A stretch of DNA of 64,000 nt. Origin: Cacajao melanocephalus. Taxonomy: Eukaryota > Chordata > Mammalia > Primates > Pitheciidae. The DNA is taken from contig CAUYLG010070403.1 of assembly GCA_963573385.1 (NCBI GenBank), positions 24,283 through 88,282 of the forward strand. The letters run 5' to 3'. Both the position numbers and the translations under genes were made by a program. Every line of letters starts with the position of its first letter. Position 1 is the stretch's first letter. Below the pieces are notes generated by a model. The model did no database searches. It saw only the letters and a list, made by a program, of their open reading frames with translations, and was not told the DNA's origin. Of the stretch, positions 8,786-20,172 are shown piece by piece.

Positions 8786-10320
8786 AAAAGAAGTCCCAAG
8801 AAATCCTAAAGAATCAAGAACACAAACACATTTTCTTTCTACAACGCAAAAATATTAGACATCATAGACAAACTACTGAAAACCAATGACAAAGAAAACA
8901 GAATCAACACAGCCAGAGAAAAAAGACACGTTAAAAACAGCAACAATAATTAGAGTAACTGTTGACATCAAAAGCAATGAAAGCCAGAGACAATGTAATG
9001 AAAGCTTTTAAAAGCTCATCATCTAGACCAGACTCAGTGGGTCACTCCTGTGATTCCAGCACTTTGGGAGGCCAAGGAGGGAGGATCACTTGAGGTCAGG
9101 AGTTTGAGACCAGCCTGGCCAACATGGAGAAACCCTATCTCTACTAAAAATAAAAAAAAAAAAAATGAGCCAGGCATAGTGGCACATGCCTGTAGTCCCA
9201 GCTACCTGGGAGGCTGAGGCAAGAGAATCTCTTGAACCTGGAGGCAGAGGCTGTAGTGAGCCGATATCATGCCACTGCACTCCAGCCTGGGTGACAGAGC
9301 GAGACTCTGTCTCAAAAAACAAACAAACAAAAATCTCATCATTTAGAATGTTATATCTAGCAAAATATTTGTAAATGTTAAAGTGAAATAAAAACATTCT
9401 CAAGCAGATAAAAGCTGAGAATATTTGCACCAGCAGAATTGCCTACAAAAAAAAATGCTAAAGGTTTTACATTTTTAAAAAGTTTAAATCTAAAAATGCT
9501 AAAAGTTCTTCAAAGGGGAAATGATATCAATTGGAAATTCAGACCTATGGGAAAGAAGGAGGAGCACTGGAAGTTGTAAATATGTGGGTAATTATGAAAT
9601 GCTGTTTTTTTCTAAGTTTGTTAGTTAAACAATATGTTATGGAGGAGAGTTATAATACAAGCAGTAGTAAAGTATGTGACAACAATAGCACAAAGAAAGG
9701 GCCAAGGTATAAATAGAATTGTACTGTGTTGCCGGGTACTTATGTTATCCATGAAGTAGTACAATATTAATTTAACATAGACTATGATAGGTTAATATTA
9801 ATTCCTGGAAAAGATATTAATAGGTATAGATAAGAAGCCAACAAAGAAAAGAGAACAAATACTAAAGATTACTTGATTCACACACACACATGAAAGATAA
9901 AAGAACAGAGAGGACAAATAAAAACCAAACAGAAAGGTGATAGACTTAAACCCAGTCATATCACTAATTAGATGAAATGTGAATGAATTAACCATTCCAA
10001 TTAATAGGCAGAGACTGTCAGACTGGAAAAAAAACAATAACAACTAAAATCCAACTATATGCTATTTACAGGAGAGATACTTTCAGCATAAAGACAGAAG
10101 TTGAAACTTAAAGGTGAGAAAACTACATACCATGAATGAACTAAATATAAGAAAGCCAATAAAACCAAATTAATATCAGACAAAATTGACTTCAAGACAA
10201 AGAGTATTACCAGAGATAAGGAAGTCCAATTCATAATGATAGAAAGAACCAATTCATCCAGAGACCTAACAATCTTAGACATGCATGCATTTGCTAATTA
10301 AAGTATATATAACACTGAGT
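8786..10320 (+). repeat. Second L1M block (ORF1 end to start of ORF2)
   Basis: Sense order: cacagccagagaaaaaagac (ORF1 3' end), then after an Alu gaatgttatatctagcaaaa, then caacaatagcacaaagaaag, gatagacttaaacccagtca, ggcagagactgtcagactgg, catgaatgaactaaatataa and attaatatcagacaaaattg (start of ORF2 endonuclease). This repeats regions already seen at 6640-8785, so it is a second L1M copy or a rearranged one. No ORF survives. Confidence 0.75.
9028..9329 (+). repeat. Alu (AluS-like), full length
   Basis: Both arms are present (gggaggccaaggagggagga, agaccagcctggccaacatg, ctgggaggctgaggcaagag, cactgcactccagcctgggt) with a mixed A-rich tail. Flanks aaaagctcatcatctag (9010-9026) and a copy with two changes near 9330-9346 form the target duplication, placing the Alu inside the L1M. 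Confidence 0.93.
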
Positions 10321-10629
10321 GAACTGGCAAAGTTGTTCCCTGCTTTTTTTGTGTGGAAGAGCTTCTATCCTTCCTGCTACTGTTATACACCCAGGAATGC
10401 TGTGATGATGGAGATGGTTTAAATGATGTTTATATGTAGTTAATTGTATATGCAATGTAGCTAAATGGTATGTTTCTTCCTGCCATGAAACTATATTTGG
10501 ATTTCAGGTGATAATTGTTTGTTTCTTCTTAAATTTGAAAATAAAAATGTTACTGTTTTTAATGACTGTAATCCCTAGTTCATGGACCATATTTAGAGAT
10601 CTCCGTTGCAGATTTCTCTAGTCAAGAGT
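10321..10629. other. Unassigned AT-rich sequence
   Basis: No repeat or gene recognised between the L1M end and the LTR2-like element. Confidence 0.4.
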
Positions 10630-11169
10630 TGTCAGGCATGTGATCCAGAGCAACTTTATCTTATATGGGAGCTGGGTAAAATGAGGCTGAAACCTACTGG
10701 GCTGCATTCCCAGACTGTAAGGAATTCTAAATCACAGGATGAGACAGGAGGTCAGCAAAAAATACAGGCAATAAAGACCTTGCTAATAAAACAGGTTGCA
10801 GTAAAGGTGCTGGCCAAAACCCACCAAAACCAAAATGGCGATGAGAGTGACCTCTGGCCATCCTCACTGCTACACTCCCACCAGCACCATGACAGTTAAC
10901 AAATGTCATGGCAATGTCAGGAAGTTACTCTACATGGTCTGAAGAGGAGAGGCATGAATAATCCACTCCTTGTTTAGTATATCATCAAGAAATAACCATA
11001 AAAATGGGCAACCAGAAGCCCTTTGGGCTGTTCTATGGAGTAGTCATTGCTTTTCTTTACTTTCTTAATAAACTTGCTTTCACTTTGCACTTTGCATTTG
11101 CCCTGAATTCTTTCTGGTGCAAGATCTAAGAACCCTCTCTTGGGGTCTGGATCAGGACCCCTTACTGCA
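10630..11169 (+). mobile_element. Solo LTR, LTR2-like (HERV-E/Harlequin group)
   Basis: Contains ordered landmarks recalled for LTR2-family elements: gagacaggaggtcagc, gctaataaaacaggttgcag, gccaaaacccaccaaaacca, ccatgacagttaacaaatgt, ggcatgaataatccactcct and agaaccctctcttggggtct. TATA-like cataaaaat lies near 10998 and AATAAA at 11067-11072, so it points plus. The exact edges are uncertain: I chose tgtcaggc at 10630 and gca at 11169, and no clean 4-bp duplication was found. No internal viral genes are attached. The 97-codon frame inside is a by-product. Confidence 0.65.
11067..11072 (+). terminator. LTR polyadenylation signal
   Basis: AATAAA in tttcttaataaacttgcttt, in the R region of the LTR2-like element, about 100 bp before its end. 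Confidence 0.6.
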
Positions 11170-12155
11170 ATATTGTGACTTTAAAAATAAGCTGGGTCAA
11201 CAACCCAGTACGGTCTATGGTCGTGGCCATAATATACCCTGTGGTGGGGTTATCGGTTATCGCTTTGATGTTTCTTTCCATGTATCAGACTATAGTTGGT
11301 CCATGCATTGCTAGAATCTCGACATTAAAGCAGAGATAGCAATCAGCATGCAATTTTGATGCTCTACCATGGTAACAATCACACATGACAACACATTGAG
11401 TCATCTACTATTAAACATTTACCAAAGTTTGTGCTCCAAAGTTTAATTTGCCATGGAGCTGTTTGGAACACAGAATTAAATGCAAACTATAGGAAGACTG
11501 TCATACTTACTTAACAAAATGAATGAAAGGAGACCTTTAGGAAAGGAAAAGGAGAATTAGAGATTCTCTGAATTCAAAAGAATCCCTGTCAGTCATCTCA
11601 ACCAGCAATTTCCTAATTTAATGAATACACAACTCATCTGCAAAAGTTTTTAAAGTACAGATACTTGGGTCCCATTTTCAGAGATTAAAATTAATGGCTC
11701 ATGTTAGGACCCAGGAATATAAATTTTAAACAACCTCTCTAAGATTATGATGCAAGTAGACCTCAGACTACTGTTTTAGAAATGGTAGTCTAGTTCCAAC
11801 ATATCATACATGACAGGTGGGTTCCAGAAAGTTTATCCTCATTCTGAGCCAAGTCTGCCTCTGCCTTCTGCATGTTCAGGCTCTTCCTTCAGAAGCTGCA
11901 TAGAATAGCTCAAACATCTCTCATATTAACAGCCTTTCATATCACTCAACATAGTAATCTGGCCTCTTTAACAACCCCCGATTTTTTTTTCCAGGCAAAA
12001 TACTCCCAGTTACTTTGGCGTTTTCTCAAATAGTATGATATTTATACACATCACCCACCATTTGCTGTGTGTGTCTAAAAAGGCAACATGAGAGCTAAAA
12101 AACATATTTCAATTTATCCTCATCATCAAAAAATACAATGAGGGCCATTACCTCT
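11170..12155. other. Unassigned sequence
   Basis: Nothing recognised. A short 65-codon plus frame spans 11117-11314, crossing the LTR edge, and has no domain. Confidence 0.4.
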
Positions 12156-12159
12156 CCTT

Positions 12160-12865
12160 GTTTGTCTTTATGCTTCTTAATAGGTACTGTATGTCCTCTT
12201 TGCCTTCTTTTAAAAGTTGTTCTGGCTATTCTAGGCCCTTCAAATTTCCATTAAAATGTATGAACAATTTCAAGTTGTCCAAAAGAGTCTGCTGGAATTT
12301 TGGTTGTATTGCCTCAAATCTATACATCAACTTAGGTAAAATTAATATTTTAATAATATTTATTCTTAAAATTCATGAACAGAGTATATCTCTCAATTTA
12401 TTTGAATCTTCTTTGTTTCTGCCATGTTTCATGGGGTTTATCCCCTAGTGGTTCATATCTTGATGCTGTTGAAAATTTTAAAAGGAAAGTTTGCTTGTTG
12501 CATTTTGAAATGTAATTAATTTTTGTATGTTGCGTCTTGTAACTATGCTAAACTCATTGGTCCTATTAGCTTTTTGGTAGATTCCATAAGATTTTCGATT
12601 TAGATTATAATGTCATCTGCAATTAAAGATGGTGTTACTTCTTTCACAATATGGATGCCATTGACTGTTTTCTTGTCTTATTTCACTGACAAGAACTTTT
12701 GATACAATGCTGAATAGAGTAGGGAGAGTGGACATCCATGCCACCTTTTCCTAGTCTTAGAGGGAAAATTTTCAGACTTTCACCATTAGGTGTGATGTTC
12801 ATTGTAGTTTTTTGTGGATGCACTTTATAAGGTTGAAAAGGAATCCCATTGATTCCTTCTTGGCC
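12160..12865 (-). repeat. L1M ORF2 fragment, reverse strand
   Basis: Antisense L1 reverse-transcriptase-region landmarks: gttctggctattctaggccc, ggttgtattgcctcaaatct, ttggtagattccataagatt, gtcatctgcaattaaagatg, tgaatagagtagggagagtg and ggaatcccattgattccttc. The plus-strand 96-codon frame at 12158 is only the complement of this relic. Confidence 0.8.
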
Positions 12866-12911
12866 GAGAGGCTTGCTTTTCTTTTTATTTGTTTGTTTTT
12901 AAAATTGGGAA

Positions 12912-13246
12912 CAGAGTAGTGATTGCCATACTTTTTCTATAAACGGACAAACAGTACACATTTTAGGCTTTCTGGGACATACATTGTCTCTGTCTCTTCT
13001 TCCTCCTCCAGCTCCTCCTCCTCCTCCTCAGCTCCTCCTCCTCCAGTTCCTCCTCTTCCAGCTCCTCTTCCTCCTCCTTCTCCTTCTTCTTTTTCTCCTC
13101 CTCCTCTCCCTCTTCTCCTCCTCCTTCTTCCTTCTTCCTTTTCCTCCTCTTCCTTCTTTTTTCTTTTTCATAAAACTGTTTAAAAATATAGAAAGACATT
13201 CTTAGCTTGTGGGCCACAGAACTGTAGTTTGCTAACTCCCGACCTA
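12912..13246. repeat. hAT-type DNA transposon remnant expanded by CT-rich repeat
   Basis: The left end (gattgccatactttttctat, acattttaggctttctggga) and right end (cttgtgggccacagaactgt, tagtttgctaactcccgacc) match the two ends of a common non-autonomous hAT-Charlie element with near-inverted termini. The middle is replaced by a polypyrimidine tract. No transposase is present. I do not fix the family name. Confidence 0.6.
12986..13168. repeat. Polypyrimidine (TCC/TTC)n tract, ~183 bp
   Basis: Almost pure C/T on the plus strand, with four AG interruptions in ccagct or cagctcc contexts. It gives artificial frames rich in Ser, Pro, Leu or Phe on the plus strand and Glu, Lys or Arg on the minus strand; these are not genes. 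It is long enough for intramolecular triplex (H-DNA) formation. Confidence 0.95.
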
Positions 13247-13960
13247 GAGATTTGTTATACCTACAATTTCACAACTAACACTAAGGACAATAGTATCAAA
13301 TTGCTTAGGCTTCATCTCTTCAGTTTTGGGATACAAAGGAATGGCGGGAACTGACAACCTAACTTTAGTCTCTAAAATATATTACTTCTTGTTAAAGTAT
13401 TCACATGAAGTGATCATAATCTTGTCTATATTGACTTGTTAACATTGAAAAATAAGACTAATGGAAGAGGATATAGGTATTATAAACAGTAATTCATAAT
13501 TAGAATGTTTACCTTGCTCAACTACAAAATTTCTAGTCATCAAAGAGTAACACATTCTGCTCCCTGTTGGTCTGGATGGACCAGCCACTAAGACTCTCAA
13601 TTCTTTTAGTTCCTTTACCACCGCAAATCTGGATGTTAAAACACTCGTCTGTACTCACAAACCAACTAAAGGAAGTTGAAGGTTTTTTGTGATCTCTTAG
13701 AATCCTATTTTTTTGAACTATTTTGTCTCACATAGGAGATCTGCTTTTCTACACCAATTTACTTGCATAATTAGAATAGAAAAATCCAAAAGAACAATAT
13801 ACTTAACATTTTCCCCTATGCTTTTATATTTTAAGAAATATTTTCAGCAGGACTAGTTTGAGCTCTGAAAACAACCTTACCAGAACAGGAAATTTTTGAA
13901 AATAGTTTCCACCATCATTTGCTTGTTTGTTTTGTACTTTTGTTCCTTTTGGTATGCAGC
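13247..13960. other. Unassigned sequence
   Basis: No gene or family recognised. A 60-codon minus frame at 13439-13621 has no domain. Confidence 0.4.
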
Positions 13961-13964
13961 TCTG

Positions 13965-15775
13965 TGAATTTCAAAGCATGTAGATATAAGTAATTGCCAC
14001 CATAAAAAGCACACATGCATCACACCCCAAGAAACTCCTCCATGCTGTCATGCTACATTCACAACTTCCCCCTCTTCCAACCCCTGGCAACCACTGATTG
14101 GTTCTCCATCACTATAGTTTTGTCTTTTCAAGAATGTCATGTAAATGGGATTATAGTATAAATAACCTTTTGAAATGGCTTCTTTTACTCAGTATAATGT
14201 ATTTGAGGTTCACCTAAGTTGTTGAATGTATCAACAGTCTATTCCTTCTTATTGCTGAGTAGTATTTCATTGCAGGGATGTACCACAATTTGTTTAATCA
14301 TTCACCTGTTGGGCAACAGAACATTTAGATGGTTTAACTAGTAAAGCTGCTATGAGCTTTCATATTCAGCTTTTTGTGGAAACATATATTTTTATTTCTC
14401 TAGGATGAACATTCAGGATTGAGAGAGCAGGATCACTGGTAAGCATAAGTTAACTTTATAGGAAACAGCCAAACCACTTTCCAAAGTAGCTATATCATTT
14501 TGCATTCATGCCAGCAATGTATGAGAGTTTTAGTTTCTTTATATCTTGGTCAGCACTTGGTATTATTAGCATTTTTATTTTAGTTATTCTAGTAGGTATG
14601 TAGCAGTATTGAACTGTGGTTTTAATTTGCATTTCCCTAATAGGTAATAATGTTGAGTATCTATTCATGTGCCTATTTGCCATACTTATATCCTCTTTGG
14701 TGAAGTGTCTATTCAAGCCCTTTACCCATTTTTAAATGTTGTTGTATTTTTATTGAGTTTTGAGAGTTCTTTATATATACTGGATACAAGACCTTTGGAA
14801 GATACATGATTTGCACTATTTCCTCCTACTCTGCAGCTTATTTTCTCATTCTTTTGATTGTGTCCTTAACAGAGCAAAACCTTTTAATTTTGATGAAGAC
14901 TAATTTATCAAATTTTTATTTTATGGATGGTATTTTTGGTGTTATTTCTAAAAGCTCATCATCTAACCCCAGGTCATAAAGATTTTCTCTTATGTTTTCT
15001 TCTTGAAGTTTTGTAGTTTCATGTTTTATATTTAGAGCTAGGCTCCATTTTGAGTTAATCTTTGCATAAAGTGTGAAATTTAGGTCAAATTCACATTTTT
15101 ACATAAAAAGACAAATTGTTCCAAAACCATTTATTGAAAAGACTATTCTTTCTTCGTTGAATGGTTTTTGTCAATTGCCTTTGTCAGGGATCAAATGGCC
15201 ATATTTGTATAAATCTATTTATGGACCTTATTTTGTTCTGATTCACTTGTCATCTCTTCACCAATTGCATTCCACTGTCTTGATTACTGTAACTTTATAG
15301 CAAGTCCTAAAAAATTTTACTTATACTGAAAGAGCTCTAACATCATTCTTTTTTTCAAAATTATTTTAGCTCTTCAAATTTCTTTTCTCCCCTATAAATT
15401 TTAGCACCGACTTGTTTATATCCACAAAAAAATTGCTGGGATTTTTATTGGTATTGCTTAAAATTATAGCTCACTTTGGGAGAATTGGCATCTTTATCAT
15501 GTTAAGTCTTCCAAACAATGAACACTGTATGTCCCTCCATTTATTTAGATCTTCTTTGATTGCTTTCATTAGCATTTTGTAATTGAACATGTAGCAAATA
15601 TTGCATGTTAGTTATGATTATTATGTAGCTACAGTTGCTAGATTTCTAACTATTTTATTTTTAGAGTTATTATAAATGGTATATATTTTGAAATTTTAGT
15701 TTTCAATTTTCATTGCTTCTATATATAGAAATACATTGATATATGTATATTGACCTTTTATTACCACTATCTCTT
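13965..15775 (-). repeat. L1M, long reverse-strand fragment (3' UTR to RT region)
   Basis: Continuous antisense L1M from the 3' end to the RT domain: caacccctggcaaccactga, gctgagtagtatttcattgc, ttaatttgcatttccctaat, ctattcaagccctttaccca, ctttatatatactggataca, agttttgtagtttcatgttt and tatagaaatacattgatata. Roughly 1.8 kb is retained with little obvious internal deletion. Short frames on either strand are relics of ORF2 or its complement. The 5' truncation point is near 15775. Confidence 0.85.
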
Positions 15776-15904
15776 TACAGAATCCATTAGAAAATACTGA
15801 ATAGTTTCTCATGTTACTCTCAACAGAGAAAGTAGAGCATTAGACCCCTGAAGCTAGGACACAGCATAGAAGCAGGACAGGAAGGAAGAATGGTCCATGT
15901 GGAA

Positions 15905-16040
15905 CAACCTAGGCTTTAGGTAAAATCAGACAGCTCTGGGATCCTAGCCTGTCTTCTCAAATGTGTAACTTTGGGCAGTCCTTTTGAATAGGACTCGCAT
16001 ACTGTAAGTTCTCAGCAAGCATTAGCTTTCCTTGATGAAG
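15905..16040 (+). repeat. MIR fragment
   Basis: Weak sense MIR similarity: aatcagacagctctgggatc, aaatgtgtaactttgggcag, then gtaagttctcagcaagcatt, with a central deletion. Confidence 0.45.
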
Positions 16041-16345
16041 AGAAGACAGAAAAACCTAGAGCTGTCATTTTCAGATTTTTTTTTCTTTTCAAGCACTGGA
16101 GCTCTTTCTTTAAACAACAGCCTATATGTCAAACTCATAAAAATGGAACTGCTCTAGCAGAGTGGTAGTATCCTAACTGTACTTGTGTGAGTCTACTTCT
16201 GGACCTTACCCTCTCTCTTCAGCAATGCCCACTATTCCCTAGAATATCAGGGAGCACTGTTTGAGAAAAAATTGTTTGCAATATTGATACAGGAGACCCT
16301 GTGAAGTGGCCAGACTCCACAGGGTCAGAGAGGAGCAGTATGTAC
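16041..16345. other. Unassigned sequence
   Basis: No gene or repeat family recognised. Confidence 0.4.
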
Positions 16346-16498
16346 AGCCTTGCTGCTCAAAGTGTAGTTTCTAAACCAATCAGCATCACCTGCATTCCAG
16401 GCTCATCTCAGACAAACTGACTGAGAATCTGCATAACTGTTGTAATCATTGAGCTGATCTGTGATCTGTGCATACCTTAGAGTTTCAGAAGCTCTGGT
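16346..16498 (-). repeat. MER5A-type hAT element
   Basis: Reverse complement of MER5A landmarks: ttgctgctcaaagtgtagtt, cagcatcacctgcattccag, ctgactgagaatctgcataa and ccttagagtttcagaagctc. It is a non-autonomous DNA transposon, long inactive. Confidence 0.75.
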
Positions 16499-17964
16499 AC
16501 AATGTGAGGAGTAGAGAGAAAGCACATGATAGAGTCATCACAAAATGTGAGGCATACAAAAGAGTGCAAATAAATTTTGTCAAGGCTCCATTCCATCAAT
16601 CCTCTTTAGAAATGTAATAATTTGTGTGTTGTTATTAACATTTCTCAGCTGTCCTCAAGGAGTATGAGTTTATTAAAAGGATAATATGTTTTACTTATCT
16701 TTTTACTTTGACCCTTCAGATCCATTTTTGGATTTCTAAATTATCTTTTTATTATGTCAACAACCCCCACCATCATGAGGATTTGTGGCTTGTAATTATT
16801 TTTATTAAGAAAAAAAAACTTTCCAGCCACAAACAGAAAATCCATTATAATCTAACTCTATAATGTCAGTTGTTAATAAAATATTAGCTATTTGCATAAA
16901 ATGGTACTGCACAGAAATTATAAAACAACACAGAGAATACCCAGGAAAGAATCTCTTCCACAAAAGTGCCTCTGCAGCTTTCCAATCTAACTCTGGTGTT
17001 TCTTTTCATAAATGATTGATTTTTCCACATCTGAATACTGATAAATCTATAATCAACCTCTGATGTTAATATTGTGCCAGGATGAAAAACAGAATAATGA
17101 TGACACAGCAGGGTTACAACACTGAAAGAGAAATTGGGAATTAAGCATATTGAAAAGGGGATTTATTATCTATTTCTTTTGTGATCTGACCTGGAGTCCA
17201 GAAATTATGGTATCCTTTCAGTCCCTTCATCTATAAAGTTTGGCTGAGTTATGATTTTCAAACTATTCTATAGCTATGAAACCCTTTGTGCAAAGGAAAT
17301 GGTAAGTGGCAGCTCTATGTGTAAAAGAAATGAAAAAGAGACAGCAAGCTGATGTGGTGAGCCAGGTTTAAAGCTCATGGGCAAGTTTGTCAGGTGTTGT
17401 TGAGCTCTGAAATGGGGAAGTGCTTGAAAATCAGTTGATTTAAGACAGCTGGTATTTACCTAAATTTTTTATATTTATTCTTGATTTTTTTAAAAATTAC
17501 CAATTACAAAGAAGAGGGGACTCTCTGTTAAAGCAAGTGGGCCCTGGCTGCCACTAGGTTGACATCAACTATATCAAATACCATTGGTTCTTTCTGAGCA
17601 AGACATTTGCCATTCTTCCTCTCCTTGCAGTTTCTACAGCAACTGTCCTGGCTCAGGCAAACACAATTCCTGCCTGAAAAATTAAAACAGCCTCCCAGAT
17701 AACCTCCCCCTCCACCTCCAATTTTTGGGAGACAAAGCCAAGGTTCATACATACCAACAGGTAGGACATCCTGTAGTTTGCTCATGGCTTTGTTACGAAG
17801 GCCCACTACCGTGGAGAGCAGAATTCAAAATCCCTTGTCTGCCATGGAGAGTTCTCCGCTATTTCACCTCTACTCAGCTTTCTCTTTTCCATTGCTCCCT
17901 TTGGCAAGCACTATAATCAAATCAACAGTAGTTATTCCCTCTTTCTAATCTGCCAGCTACCCAG
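16499..17964. other. Unassigned sequence, about 1.5 kb
   Basis: I see no repeat family and no supported gene. A 92-codon minus frame (17528-17806) and a plus frame at 17725-17916 overlap each other and show no recognisable domain. The sequence at 16800-17060 is AT-rich. Confidence 0.4.
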
Positions 17965-18360
17965 TGTCTTTCTCTCACTGCTCCCTTTGTCTATTACATC
18001 TTATCTTTTCTCTATATTGTCTAAATAATACGCACCTTTCAAAGACTCAGTTCAAATGCCACCTCCTCCCTGAAGTCCTTCCTGAGTTTCTCTGTCCATC
18101 CAAAGTTCTCCCCATCCTTGCCCCTCAAACTAATAATCACACTATTACTATATATATATGTATATATGTACACCCCACTCTGAGCAATTATTCAGTTCCA
18201 GTTTGACTATAACTCCATACATCTAGTTCATTTATTATTGCTTTCATTGCCTCTCTTATTGGCTCTTTAGAGGATGTATCATATCTTGTTCAATTCTGTA
18301 TATCTCATGTCGTGTAGCATATGCCAGATACTCAGCAGATATTTGGTGAAAAATGATAGT
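17965..18360 (+). repeat. L2 LINE 3' end
   Basis: Sense L2 landmarks: agactcagttcaaatgccac, ctccctgaagtccttcctga, ggctctttagaggatgtatc and catatgccagatactcagca. A short TA/TG repeat (18146-18170) lies inside. Only the end of the element remains. Confidence 0.7.
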
Positions 18361-19370
18361 CTGTCTTTCACAATATGATGATTGCCTCCCTCAGAAAATC
18401 CATTACAAAAACAATTGTATCGATAAGAGAAGGGGGTTACAGCTATTAAATTTAAGTCCATAACAAAATTATTTTTAACATGAATTTCAAGAATCAGGTT
18501 TTGAAATAACTCTACATATATTTTGTTACTGTAAGGAGATATGTATTGAGTAAGCATAACTCACTAAAATAACTTGTTGAAATGCATTCTTCACTTGCAT
18601 TTAACTCATTCATCAGGAGCTTCTTGATCTCCTTTCTTACCCTTGATCCTGAACTTGGGCTTTTGCTTACAACATAGTTCCTAACTACTCACAGTGAACC
18701 AAATATAGGGAGGGTAACTGAAAGAACAGGATGAAACAGGGAAGTCAGTTACCCAAAATAATTATGAGTTTCTTTGCTTTGCACAGGAAATTTAAACTAT
18801 GATATCCTAGTCCCCCCTAAACAGGAAATATTGAGAAAGAGAGAAATTTACCCCCGCCGACCCCATTTCCAGTGGCATTCTGCCTTCCCTTCCCTTGGGT
18901 ATTGTTGGGGGCCTCTGTCTTCACTCATCTATTTCCCTCCTCCCAGTAGGAGAAAGAGTAGGCTGACTGGTCAGGGCTTATGTAGTGCATGGGTCATGGT
19001 TTTAGCTGTGAGAAGTCTGGGTACCACAGCTCTTCAGCTCCTTTCCACTCCCAGGCCCACAGCTAACTGGATAAATGAATTTGGAGCCTGCTTCTCAAAT
19101 GGAGTCAACCTGTAAGGGAGATACTATGGCTTGGATTCAGGAGCGTATTAGAAAGACTTCATGCTGGCCTCAGTTCCAAGCTGTGTCCTCTAATCCAGAC
19201 ATTAGTAGACTCTGCATTTTGAGGGATGTGGGTATTTTTTCTACCCATTGCAAGATCTATACTGGTTCCCTTTGGCCTGCTATCTTTATACCTATTCTCT
19301 ATCAATCAGAACATGGAAAGGAGGGGAGGTGAATCTTAGGCCCTCCAGCCTCTGACACAAATACTCCCTT
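18361..19370. other. Unassigned sequence; two open frames, no recognised product
   Basis: Plus-strand frames of 113 codons (18774-19115) and 85 codons (19075-19332) overlap in different phases. Neither shows a signal peptide or a domain I recognise. There is no flanking poly(A) or target duplication that would mark a processed pseudogene. Confidence 0.4.
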
Positions 19371-19371
19371 G

Positions 19372-19500
19372 CATTTGTGAAACATTTCATAATTTATAAA
19401 GCATGTTTATTTCCAGTACTTCGCTTGATTTTCACAACCCTGAGAACTACCTAGCCTTGCCCATGACATTTTCAGTGGCAGAAGATCCAAGTCACTGACA
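19372..19500 (-). repeat. MIR fragment, reverse strand
   Basis: Weak antisense MIR similarity in gcatttgtgaaacatttcat, taaagcatgtttatttccag and gattttcacaaccctgagaa. Confidence 0.45.
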
Positions 19501-19975
19501 CCAGGAAAATGTTCTCTTTATCCATCCTGAAATTGGCCTTGGCAGTGACTTGAAGATTCTTTCTATCCTGTTTCTTGTGAGCTAGGGCTGGGAATTTTCT
19601 TTAGCAACATCCTCAAGCAGAGCTTCCCTATAAATTGGGGGACAAAGCGGCATAGAGTAAGATGCCCATAAAATGCATGAGATGAAGTGATGGGAAAAAG
19701 AAGTGTAACTTGTAGGTGATTAGCTTGGAAATCCAGCAGACAGGGCAGAAATGCTGGACAAGAAAGAGGATTTGAAAAAGCAAATCCTCATTCCCTGATT
19801 CCTCTGACTTCCAGGTGATCAGGAGAATCTAATTTTAAAATCTGTAATAAACTACATCATATGCTGGTAGTAAGGAAGAGTTGAGGCTCTTGGAGTCTAT
19901 TTGAAGAAGCTGATGATACCTACTGATACAGACACTGGAAAGCAGTTAAATATTTATGAACTTTAATTCACGTAT
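19501..19975. other. Unassigned sequence
   Basis: Nothing recognised. Confidence 0.35.
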
Positions 19976-20005
19976 GCTTAGTGTTCCATTATTGGAACAC
20001 TAAGC
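19976..20005. other. Perfect hairpin, 13-bp arms, 4-nt loop
   Basis: Left arm gcttagtgttcca (19976-19988), loop ttat, right arm tggaacactaagc (19993-20005), with no mismatch. It is not followed by a T-run. The arms are too short for a canonical microRNA precursor. It is probably a short palindrome in non-coding DNA. Confidence 0.9.
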
Positions 20006-20096
20006 TTGTGGGAGTTATTTATATCCAACTGCTCAAGGTCATCACCAAGGTCTGATTTTTCACACACAGAAAATTGCATAAATGGAATTATGGGAC

Positions 20097-20172
20097 TAAC
20101 CATAAATGGGTTAATTCAAATAGGAACAAAATGGAATTAACCATAAATGGGTTAATTCAAATAGGAACAAAA
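20097..20172. repeat. Two-copy tandem duplication, 41-bp period
   Basis: A 35-bp string starting taaccataaatgggttaatt occurs at 20097-20131 and again, identical, at 20138-20172. The absence of differences points to a recent duplication. Confidence 0.95.

Noticed and set aside
12923..13217. Frames rich in Ser, Pro, Leu or Glu over 12923-13217 on both strands
   Set aside because: They are translations of one polypyrimidine tract and have no start context, domain or flanking gene structure.
18774..19115. 113-codon plus frame, considered as a processed pseudogene
   Set aside because: No poly(A) tract, no target duplication and no recognisable parent protein.
19976..20005. Hairpin as a microRNA precursor or terminator
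   Set aside because: 13-bp arms are too short for a microRNA precursor, and a bacterial-type terminator makes no sense in this genome.
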